Below, one piece after another: positions 24,101 through 34,300 of a stretch of 64,000 bases of DNA (the stretch's first letter is position 1; every line of letters begins with the position of its first letter). The position numbers and the translations under genes are program-made. The notes beneath the pieces are model-generated. The model was not told the DNA's origin. It saw only the letters and a list, made by a program, of their open reading frames with translations, and made no database searches. The stretch is from Branchiostoma floridae (Eukaryota; Chordata; Leptocardii; Amphioxiformes; Branchiostomatidae). The stretch lies in NCBI RefSeq assembly GCF_000003815.2, contig NC_049990.1, positions 17,498,532 to 17,562,531 on the forward strand. Reading direction: 5' to 3'.

Positions 24101-25125
24101 ATATCTTCTACGGCTGAAAGCCCAGGTCGTCCCGTACACGAGAAGTGACATGCCCCGCTACCCTCGAAGCGGCAAGATCTACTACAATACTACAATACTA
24201 CAGGGTATTTTAGCTTTCCGTATAATGTCACACCAGTCGAAACGGCCAACCACAATATCTTCTACGGCTGAAAGCCCAGCTCGTCCCGTACACGAGAAGT
24301 GACATGCCCCGCTACCCTCGTAGCGGCAAGACCAACTACAATACTACAATACTACAGGGCATTTTAGTCCTTCCGTATAATGTCACACCAGTCGAAACGG
24401 CCAACCACAATATCTTTTACGGCTGAAAGCTCAGGTTGTCCCGTAAACCAGCAGTGGCGTGCCCCGCTACCCTCGTAGCGGCAAGATCTACTACAATACT
24501 ACAGTACTACTGGGCATTTCAGACCATCAGTATAATGTAATACATCAGTAGGAACGGTCAACCTCAATATTTTTTACGGCATGAAAAGGCCAGGTCGTCC
24601 CGTACACCAGCAGTGGCGTGCCCCGCTACCCTCATAGCGGCAAGACCTACTACAATACTACACTACTACAGGGCAATTCAGACCATTCGTATAATTTCAC
24701 ACCAGTCGAAAGGATCAACCACAATATCTTCTACGGCTGAAAGCCCAGGTCGTCCCGTACACGAGAAGTGACATGCCCCGCTACCCTCGAAGCGGCAAGA
24801 TCTACTACAATACTACAATACTACAGGGCATTTTAGCTTTCCGTATGATGTCACACCAATCGAAACGGCCAACCACAATATCTTCTACGGCTGAAAGCCG
24901 AGGTCGTACCGTACACGAGAAGTGACATGCCCCGCTACCCTCGTAGCGGCAAGATCCACTACAATACTACACTACTACAGGGCATTTTAGTCCTTCCGTA
25001 TAATGTCACACCAGTCGAAACGATCAACCACAATATCTTCAACGGCTGAAAGCCCAGGTTGTCCCGTACACCAGCAGTGGCGTGCCCCGTTACCCTCGTA
25101 GCTGCAAGACCTGCTACAATGCTAC
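21151..25125. repeat. Satellite array, ~155 bp monomer, about 25 copies
   Basis: The landmark CCGTACACGAGAAG recurs at 21151, 21306, 21461, 21616, 21771 and 21926, a spacing of exactly 155. One unit (21926-22090) has 165 bp through a 10 bp duplication of CTACTACGAT. Each monomer has a stem-loop, CCGCTAC-CCTC-GTAGCGG, between GTGACAT and ATGTCAC, themselves an inverted pair. Some units carry GAAGCGG, which weakens the stem, and a 2-3 base loss (TTTTAGCTTTCC). Diverged units (CATCAGTAGGAACGGTCAAC type) sit near 23280-23400 and 24500-24700. No coding content. Confidence 0.95.
22944..23043. other. Assembly gap inside the satellite (100 N)
   Basis: Run of N. It probably marks collapsed or unresolved repeat units. 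Confidence 1.
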
Positions 25126-25565
25126 ACGTACATCGTGATGATGCAGCGTACACATGGACGGCGCGATCGGGCACGGGCCCCGACAGGCCCCCGTATTCCT
25201 GGCTGCGCTTCCCAACAATTTCGTGACGTTATCGACACGTACATCGTGATGATGAAGCGTACACATGGACGGTGCGATCGGGCACGGGCCCCGACAGGCC
25301 CCCGTATCCCTGGCTGCGCTTGCCGACAATGTCATGACGTTGTCGACGCGTACATCGTGATGATGTAGCGTACACATGGACGGCGCGATCGGGCACGGGC
25401 CCCGACAGGCCCCCGTATCCCTGGCTGCGCTTGCCGACAATATCATGACGTTATCGACGCGTACATCGTGATGATGTAGCGTACACATGGACGGCGCGAA
25501 CGGGCATCGACCCCGACAGACCCCCGCAAGCCTGGCTGCGCTTGCCGGCGATTTCGTGATGTCTT
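25126..25565. repeat. 111 bp tandem repeat, four copies
   Basis: ACATCGTGATGATG recurs at 25130, 25241, 25352 and 25463, a period of exactly 111 bp (37 codons). The unit is GC-rich (CACGGGCCCCGACAGGCCCC). Because 111 is a multiple of three, both strands keep long open frames, but codon patterns and context do not support a gene. It directly joins the satellite to the duplicated lectin region. Confidence 0.9.
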
Positions 25566-25788
25566 ACATGAAACATCTGCCCAGAGGTGGGTTTGCTCAA
25601 TTTTATTTGAATCATACCAATGGTAAATTTACTGGCACTACTAGTATGTCTTTCGAACAGGGTAGAATATTTGCATTTTTTTCATAGGCTATTAATGTTT
25701 TATTACTATTAATTTCTGTTTTAAATGTTGTCTGAGGAAATGTTGATTTAAACTAAAAAAAATCGTTCCATTTTCTTACCACTTCCAG

Positions 25789-25872
25789 AGAAATGCGAGG
25801 ATTACACGCTATACGACAAAACCACAAATGAATGCAGAAACATGTCTGCTGCAGTTGGAGTTGAAACGGAAA
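25789..25872 (+). CDS. Truncated lectin copy, linker exon
   Basis: Acceptor TTCCAG, donor AAA|GTAAGT. It encodes EKCEDYTLYDKTTNECRN… and equals gene 1 exon 13 except for a few bases (M for I). Confidence 0.75.
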
Positions 25873-27025
25873 GTAAGTATACATACTTGGGCTGCGATAA
25901 CATTCGATACGGGTGTTCCGGACCGGGTGAAGACATTTCGCGGTGTAAGTTTCAATAAAAAGATTGCATTCCTGGCGTGGTTGAAAATACTTATACCGGA
26001 TTGGGACTTCTGCTACCACTGGTAAAACCCTTCCGCTGTGTAACGCCAAGGTCGAGATTTGGTGACTTTGCAGCTGAATTCTAGCGCGCTATGTTCGCGC
26101 TACAATGAAGACGCTACCTGAGACGATGGCCATTTTGAGTGAGATCCATCACTCTTCTTTTGCGTCACTAGTAATTTATAATGATATAACATGTGTCTAC
26201 TCGAGCCAGCTCTTATTTCTAACGGGTTTAACTTCCTTTTATAAGTCAGTGGAGGACGAAGGATCAGATTGTTGATTTACGTTAATTTGTTCAACATTCA
26301 TTAACTCATCCGTATCCATGTATCATAAAATTAACAATTATTGACATCATGTTGTAAAAAAAAACATTTACCTGAAGTGTACATTGTAAACCCAAAGATT
26401 GGAATTCTATCACCAATTTCTTGTGTAAAGCGTATATAGGAAGACACTGTTTGTTTTATCTATACGCACTCACAGATCTGGACTGTCCTCCTGACACTGT
26501 GCCATACTCCAACTCGTGTTACATCCTCATGGACCAGCCTACTGACTACATGACTGCCAGGAAGATATGCGAGAGTGGTGGGGGATATCTTGTAGTCGTT
26601 AAAGATGAGGCGGAGCACCAGTTCCTCATCGGTCACCTCAACTCTACAGTAGACATCTGGATCGGTCTGGACGACATCAGCAATGAAGGGACGTTCATGT
26701 ACAACGATGGGAGTCCACTGGGAGCCTTCACGAAATGGGCACCCGGTAAGCTAAACAAAAAGAAGAAACATTTCCTCCGTGAGCTAATTGTTAACAATGA
26801 TAACTCAATATATAGACTTTAAGTGTATTTTAGAAGACTGTTGTGTTAAGTCCTGCTTGTGTGAACCATAATGTGTACAACGTTTATGTTTTACCTTGCT
26901 CAGGTGAACCTAACGATGGCGCAGGTGACCAAGACTGTGTTCATCTGTGGCCCCTGGCTGGGATGGCATGGGATGACACCATATGTACCAAAGGGAAGCT
27001 CTTTGTGTGCGAGTTTGAGAAGTAG
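25789..27025 (+). CDS. 5'-truncated C-type lectin gene copy
   Basis: Three exons (25789-25872, 26476-26745, 26904-27025) match the last three of gene 1 with all phases and splice sites intact. They encode a short cysteine-bearing linker and a full C-type lectin domain. The ephrin-receptor-like, sushi, HYR and VWA exons are absent; satellite DNA takes their place. The carbohydrate motif EPN, the WIGL motif and the four canonical cysteines are kept, so the domain could still fold. Without an upstream exon there is no signal peptide or clear start, so it may be a pseudogene or a donor of exons. Gene 1 has one extra codon (NSTT against NST). Confidence 0.75.
26476..26745 (+). CDS. Truncated lectin copy, CTLD exon 1
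   Basis: Acceptor CTCACAG, donor CCCG|GTAAGC. It starts LDCPPDTVPYSNSCYILMDQ and contains IWIGLDDISNEGTF. Confidence 0.85.
26904..27025 (+). CDS. Truncated lectin copy, CTLD exon 2 and stop
   Basis: Acceptor TGCTCAG. It reads GEPNDGAGDQDCVHLWPLAG, continues WDDTIC, and ends CEFEK-stop. It has the EPN sugar-binding motif. Confidence 0.85.
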
Positions 27026-28045
27026 CTTATACGTGTTAGTGTGCTTTGTTTGTTTGTTACTTAAGTTAGCAGAATGGGTTAATTTTTGTTCTGTATGCAT
27101 GTCTTCTCTTATAAAGAACAGCAGATACCTTCAAGGTCCATATATAGAATGATGCCACCATTAGATGTCGAATGAGTACCCAGACAACTCTATAATTTCC
27201 AGTAATTTTCTGGAAGAACTAATTTTCCAATTATGATATAGTAATGTAGTTGTGATGCATTGAAACAAAAGCTAGTGTTTACTGGTATGTGGAGTCTAAT
27301 TACTTTTGCCACCTAGAATCGTTTGCATACAGTTTATAAAAAAAGACAATATATTTTTTTCAACTTTCAATCAGATTATCATCACTGTGATGGATGGTAA
27401 AGTACAATTGTGTAGTTGGCCCTGTTTCCATTTAATTACCAGGAGATGGATATGAACTGAGTGCACTAACGAAAGTTCGATCGCTTCTAAAGAACAAATA
27501 TGGTATATGATTTTAAAGTCTGGCTATTTCTGCAATCTAGGCGCCATGGTTTTAACGTGCTGCTGACTCTAAAACTTCAGGTTTCCTTTTTTTTATAGTA
27601 ATCACGATGTGAAGTGCAGAAAGAAAATAGTTAAGATGTGTGAATAAATAATCTGTTGTAATGATTTTGTGACAATATTGAGTAGGAAGTTATTCCATAT
27701 AATATGGATCATCTGAAGGATTCTTCCTGTTTCACACAAAAATTTACAAAAATTATATGAAAGTACAGTGACAAGAGCAGTTAAGCTTGAGGTGTTGTTT
27801 TGTCTTTCTCCACACTTACGTTTTTGACGAGTTTTTGACAATTTATGCCTTACCACTCAAATGCTATGGCATTAAAGATCATTAAATGACAATTACCAAT
27901 GGGGATGTTTGTTTTTCTTTTGCCTACTCAAAAAGCATGCCATTGTACAAAGCGATTTTCTTGTTATTCATAACAAAATACGTGTGCACTTGATAAATTA
28001 ATGATGGAAATACCATTAATGAAATATTCGACTGTTTGTGCTCAA

Positions 28046-30870
28046 TGCCGCAAAAAAGGGCGTAAGTTATCTTTTAACCTGACCTCCCAACTTTGATGTA
28101 ATATATTGTTATTTGCTTGCTGTATTCAAGAACTTTCAACAGGAAGTGGAGGACAATACCCATGAAATAGTGCCAGACCATAAAAATATCACCAAAAGCT
28201 CATTGGTGCTGAAATATTTTTTTAATCACTTTAAGGCTCTAAGTACAAGCCCCAGAAACATTTTTGTGACACAATTGTGGTATCTATGTATTCAGGAATC
28301 GGCATAAAACCACCTCGTTCGCTCACTCTGTGGTTTTATTCGGTGGTTATAGCAAAGGACCTGGCGTTATGACACCATATACACCTCTGGGCGGGTCTCC
28401 TGTCAGTGATCACTCTTGAATATGACTGAATACTCATGGATGTGGATGACGATTGACGCGCTGACTCTCACGCTGAGGCTAAGGAATGTCCCGGAGAGGC
28501 CACGTGTATCCCGCCGGGGGGCGTTATCCAATCAATTGATATGCAGTTTGTTCTTGGCCTCGTTATACATAAAAAGTTGATAAAATCCAGACGAATTCGA
28601 TCATGTATGTTCAAATTTGTATCATGTATCCGTCTCCAACGTCCCCCCTTAGGTCGTGTTTGCTCCGTCAGGACAACCTTTGCACTTTACCTGCCCTTTC
28701 AGTGACTGATAAAAACTGACTGGGCACAAAGTGCAGTTTGGCCCGAGGCCAGTGATTGAGACCGGGCCTCGTTGCAAAAATGTATAAATTCAAGAGAAAT
28801 TCAAACGATCGGTAAAGATGATCGTGGCAATGTTATAACAAATGATGAAAATCCATTTACTAATATTTCAGATATACACCCTAAGATGTACCAAGGTTAA
28901 ATAAAGGTTGAAAAAATCCTCAGCTCAGAAATTCTGCTATCGACTTCAGGAAGTACTTTTCTAATGCTAGCAACACTCACTGCTCTTACTGAACGATCTG
29001 CATTATATTACGTGAATATTATCTCGTTAACATGTACTAATCGTTCAAAAAAGCCTTGTATAGAAACATCGTAACTTGTATCGCAGATTAGATATCACAT
29101 GTAGTACGTACGGTTGTTATCATAGAGTATCACAAATAGTACAACTGCTAGCCGAGCTAATAAACACAGATCGTATCCAAAGTTATCCGTATCTTGTGTT
29201 GTCTGTAAAACCTACTTCGAAAAACCAACCCCATGTATCGGTAAACGTAATGCTGTTATTGTATATTGTAAAGTTATCTGGGCTATAGCTAGCCCTTGAT
29301 AATGACCCCCGGTCAGTTGGATAGCCCTGGTTGTATTTCTCTCTAATAATGTAAACAGCCGAATAATAAATCAAATCAAGTGCTTTGCTTTCTGGGCCAT
29401 TATCGGGTGAGAATTTCGTCTAGGTCAAATCTGCATGTCATAGAACAGACAAGGTAAGTTTAGAATGTATGCGGGAAAAACACACCTTGCAACACACGTT
29501 ATTTCAGTTCAGTTCAGTAAACTTTAAAATATTTCGAATCGAATCGAACTGTAAGTCGAACTATATACTGATTTTTTTTGTGTTAGCAAATCAACATGCC
29601 AATTAAGTAGTTTTTTTTTAAATCTGCGTCGGATAATATTTTCCAACATGACATTACAGACAACATTGGAAAATTCACTTCGATAACACTGCAATCACGC
29701 GGTAAGACATGTGTTACCAAAAGCCTTTATCACCTTGAACAAACTTGTTTTCGCCACGTACATAGAATAGCATTAGATCGATGCAAGAACAACAAAGAAT
29801 GTTTTTGCATTCCTGTGTCGTTTGCCAAATGTAAAAATGCCAGCACATGTAGGTCAGAACATGTCCTACAGAGTGATTTCTGACAATAGTAAGTTTCGTC
29901 ACCGACGTGATCTGAAAATTTCTATCGAGGACATACTGTGACGTGGCGTAACTTTTAGACAATCCTTCTTTACAATTCACGTTGCTTCGTTGAAAAAAAG
30001 TTGTCTTTGATTTATACCTTATCCGTTTCAATGGGGCATTGTAGAAAGAAGAAAACATGTTATTCCACTTCTACGACGAAAACAACTTTATTTGAAGTAA
30101 GAAATACTTTGACCATGGAGTTGCCTACAATGTGATTGGTAACATGTTTTGTGTTAAAATTTACAACGCTAAACTGAAGTATTTTGTTACCAGAAACATT
30201 GTATATTACAGCGTGTCTTACGTAACGTGTTCTCTTGCTGACACAAAACAATTCATCGGCTACTGAAGGACATTGTTTTGGATATATAGCCTCGTCTAAT
30301 TTGACCAATTTTTAAAACAACAGGGTATGTTGGCATTAAGAAGGTAACTTGCTTGCTACGTTCTGTTTTGACGTCTTTCTCTGTTAAAGGAGTTCGACTG
30401 AGATATAATATTTTCCATGCCAGGAAGTCTTCATAACTATTAACCAATATTTCTGATTCTCATAGTTTGATAGATTGTTTGACCAACACATAAAACCAAC
30501 GTGTGCTACCTCATGCTATGGCTACTAGGATACAGCTGACCAAATAGATAAACAACGTCACTTCTAACAATATATATTTTTATCTAAATCTAGACATTGA
30601 AAGATGGCTTAAATGTCCAAGCCAGCAAAAACCCCGAAGCGTACCTTTCATTTACAGTATAGTATTGTACCATCAATTAAAGCCTGCAAGCTTTAGCTAA
30701 GTACTCCGGTTCTTAAGTCTGAAGGCATGTTGTAAGCCACAAATGATAATACCTAACAAGGTGACATGTCAACACTTGACAAACTTAGCAGACGTGTTGA
30801 CAATTTTGCCTCTCAACCAATCAGAATTTTGTTTGTTTAAACCTTTGTTTACACCTGAAACTGACCGGAT
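28046..30870. other. Intergenic DNA upstream of gene 1
   Basis: No exon chain or recognised element. Small dyads occur, for example TGCACTTT…AAAGTGCA near 28.68-28.74 kb. Confidence 0.5.
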
Positions 30871-30871
30871 G

Positions 30872-30879
30872 TATAAATA
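30872..30879 (+). promoter_or_regulatory. TATA box of gene 1
   Basis: TATAAATA lies 58-65 bp upstream of the ATG at 30937, which would place transcription start near 30905 and give a short 5' UTR. Confidence 0.6.
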
Positions 30880-30936
30880 CCGCCCCATCAAGAGCTGGTA
30901 CCTAGTTTTTTTTTGCAATACTTAAATCAGTCCAAT

Positions 30937-31374
30937 ATGGAGGGACTGTCACGATGGTGCATTCTCTGCGTGGTATTGCTACTGTATCTTGACACGTCCT
31001 TTGGGCAAAAACTTACGCAGCTGGGGAAAACAAACCTCCAGAATCCACGGACAGGAATAAAGACTGACATCGTGTTTGTCATGGACTCGTCCGGAAGTAT
31101 AGGCTCGTTTGGCTTCAGGCAAGAACACAGATTCGTCGGGAATCTTCTCAGAGAAATCAACGTATACGAGGACAGTGCCCAGGTGTCTCTCATCCGTTAT
31201 GCGTCTGGTGTAGATGTACTCATACATCAGATGGGCGGTTGGCCAGGCAATTCGAAATGTGAAATGATGCCTGCACTTCACAGTGTTTTTTACACGTCAG
31301 GAAGCACAAACACTGGTGAAGCACTGCAAAAGGCCCGTGAGCTGTTTCAAAGCAGTCGATCTGCTGCCAAGAAG
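30937..31374 (+). CDS. Gene 1 exon 1: signal peptide and first part of VWA
   Basis: The ATG is the first after the TATA box and opens MEGLSRWCILCVVLLLYLDT, a clear signal peptide. VWA then begins DIVFVMDSSGSIG, with the MIDAS DxSxS. Donor AAG|GTACGT, phase 0. Confidence 0.9.
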
Positions 31375-34300
31375 GTACGTATTTTACAGCTGACCATATC
31401 CTTTCAAACGTTTATGCAACATATATATTGCACCTTAAATGGGATGTAAGGTACATCCATAGTTCCACTGATGTTCTCACTGTCTCGGAAGCACCCCCAT
31501 GAAACTCCTTCAGCTTTTCCCCCGGACTTCCCCTTAACCCTCGCCGTACTAGCCTGGTATCCAGCCGTAATATAGCTTCCGAGTCGCTTCTCTCCTCTCT
31601 GGCAATGAGAGGAGAGAAGATACTCGGAAGCTATATTACGGCTGGATACCAGGCTATCGCCGTACTTCATCTGTGCCCCCGTCGTTCTTCTTTTCCCCCC
31701 CGTTTAATTCCGCTTTTCCCCGCCCTTCCGCTTGTCCCCCAATGGCCGCCGTCAACCCGAATTGCACGTAGTCAACACGAAAATCGTTCAGAAAGTAACA
31801 ATAACGGCTGCGCCACGAAACATGAAATAGCATATGCTATGGGAAACATTCCTGGCCACCTCTCTGCCCAGTGGCGTTGTACAAATCACGCGCAATCTTG
31901 AGAACACTTCTGCAAACTGTGGTGAGAAGCGGTCTGTAGGGCCCGAGATCTTCATACATGTATGTAACGTTATTCACTAAAGTACTGGTGTTGGGGGATC
32001 TATACCTGTGTTCACTTGTGGTGGGAGTGTCCTATGTATCTACTGGTGGTAGGGAACTCTATTCGCACTCATTTGTGGTGGTGACCCAGGTGTGAGGGTG
32101 ACTGAACTGATATATAGAATACCTGCTGTTGTTTGTGCTACTCTCCAAACAGAGGTTAGGCGCCGGCTGTTTTCTTATTACTTTTTAGGTGCTTTTATCG
32201 GGCTCTCTATTTTGTACCATTCTCTTGATGTCTCGTGTTAGGTCACAAAATCGAAAGCACGCTAAAAACGCCTAAAAAAAGGTATAAAAAAACACAGCCG
32301 GAGCCTAACCTCTGCTTGGAGAGTATGTTTGTGCTACAATATTATCAAATCGCCACACATTGCAGTAAAACATAATTCCACTATGGCTGGGTCCACTAGG
32401 CCTTTATCTCACATCACCCTCCATTAGTATACCCCTGTGGACAGGACCACAATATCCCTATATTATCCTGAACAGAACAGTCGCCCAGACTGCTGTTTAA
32501 TACTTGTTGTTACTTATTATGATGAACTGGCAATAGTTGTCACTGTTTGTAACGTTAATTGCAAGACCGGATAGTTTAGGTTGACTTGACGTTTCATCAA
32601 CCCTCAAAGTTGACAGCAATTCTCTCTGCGTGTTGAAACGGGTACAGATAAAGTCTATCACCACAGACGATTGTCACTTCCTTCCAGGTTGCGCGGGATC
32701 TCTGCTTCTCCACAGACCGCTTCTCACCACAGTTTGCAGAAGTGTTCTCAAGATTGCGCGCGATTTGTACAACGTCACTGGGCAGAGAGGTGGCCAGGAA
32801 TGTTTCCCATAGCATAGGCTATTTCATGTTTCGTGGCGCAGCCGTTATTGTTACTTTCTGAACGATTTTCGTGTCGATTAACGGCGGCCATTGGGGGACA
32901 AGCGGAAGGGCGGGGGAAAAGCGGAATTACACGGGAGGGGAAGAAGAACGACGGGGGCACAGATGAAGTACAGCGGGGGTCAAGGGGAAGTCCGGGGGAA
33001 AAGGTGAACGGGTAGGGGAAAAGCTGAAGGAGTTTCATGGGGTGGGAAGACAATGATAGGCAGGGTGGGTTTTAAGGCAACCCGTCTGCCGGCCTGCACT
33101 TGGTGTTTTTTTTTTAAGGTGAATGAAGGGTGTGCACTTCCTTCTACCTCTCGTCAACTGGCTCACTAAGTCCTACAGGGGCAACTGTATGCAACGTGTA
33201 AGATTGCCCAAACAGATGCAGGTTTGTTGCTCGGGGTTTCCGTCTCCTGGGAGGACTTCTGACCAAGGATGCAAGGAGTTCCTCCTACCCCTGGCTTGTG
33301 TGTCATGGCGGGTGCGTCATGCCCGAACATGCCCCTATGGCCTGTCACTGCCACTAGCCGCAATTAGGTACCCATTCAGAACCTGTGTTAACTGAGGAAA
33401 GTCGTGTAAAGTACCTTTAACAAGGGCAAAAAATCGGTGACACGGCAGTCGAATTCGAACTCATGACCTCTTGGACCTGAAACTAACGCGCTGCCCACGC
33501 AATTCCAGTTTCACTGATATTTAGGCAAGGAACAGTTTTACTAGGAATGTTGTGTACTAATGAATGGAAAAGTCCACCGTCATTCCACTGCGGTTCGTTG
33601 CTAGAGTGTAATTTCCCGTTGCTAGGTGCGTTCGACCAAGTATCGGGTTACAGTAGACCAATTTCTGAACTCTGAACTGACACAGTGGATCAGCGGCCCT
33701 CCTACACAGCACGTCACCGGAACCTACTGCGCCTGCGCAAAAAAGTATAGACATGCTAAACCTTGCTAAACCCCCGGTTTACTAAAGGGCCGCATTTAAG
33801 AAAGTGCGTGCGTATATAAGGGTAAAATCCCGTGTACGTTTTACATGAAACCATGTCTTTAACATATACTGTGCAACAAGCGGGATTTCAATGCAACGTT
33901 GACCAAACCAAGCCCCAAAACACCAGGGTTCGCGTAGGCGCAGTACGTTCATGTGACGTGCTCTCCTACACCATAGCGGGTCAGCCTGTAGAAATATCTT
34001 TGGCGCCAAATCATGTCAAATGCACGTCTGGTTGTAACACCAGGGTATAGGTCACAATTAAGGTATACATTTTTGGTCTATGAATTGCCTAAAAACCTCA
34101 ATAAAATCATTTGAAAAAAGATATAAAAAAGGCAATTTGGTGTTGCCCCCTTCTACCATCGTACCACATTTCAGGTCCTTGCCCGGAGATGACAGAAATG
34201 AATCGATTAGAAGATTTTACAGAAGAAGGAGGAGGAGAAGAAGAAGAATTATTAGAAAAAAAAACAATATATACCTATGGTATGCTTGGAATATAGATAA

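Larger units (their letters stand above)
25571..28045 (+). repeat. Segmental duplicate of 43236-45795
   Basis: Introns, exons and 3' flank match the lectin end of gene 1 in order. Similarity begins at CAGAGGTG, the 3' splice-donor edge of the ephrin-receptor-like exon of gene 1, right after the 111 bp repeat, and fades near 28.04 kb. The gene 1 copy has an extra ~130 bp near 45.59-45.72 kb. Confidence 0.8.
31494..33048. mobile_element. Large inverted-repeat (foldback) element in gene 1 intron 1
   Basis: The left arm (about 31494-31945) and right arm (about 32700-33048) are reverse complements of high identity, including GAACGATTTTCGTGTCG-type and CCACCTCTCTGCCCAGTG blocks. The left arm is longer only because a ~107 bp hairpin was inserted at 31550. 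The centre holds another MITE. No transposase frame. Confidence 0.75.

Noticed and set aside
25114-25488. 124-codon minus-strand frame
   Set aside because: It is the 111 bp tandem repeat read through; length is explained by the repeat period being a multiple of three.
21151-25565. CRISPR-like array
   Set aside because: Units are 155 or 111 bp with no repeat-spacer structure, in a eukaryotic genome; they are satellites.
33707-33960. Inverted pair CACGTCAC…TACTGCGCCTGCG and GCGTAGGCGCAGTA…GTGACGTG
   Set aside because: The complementarity is patchy, with no target duplication; too weak to call an element.
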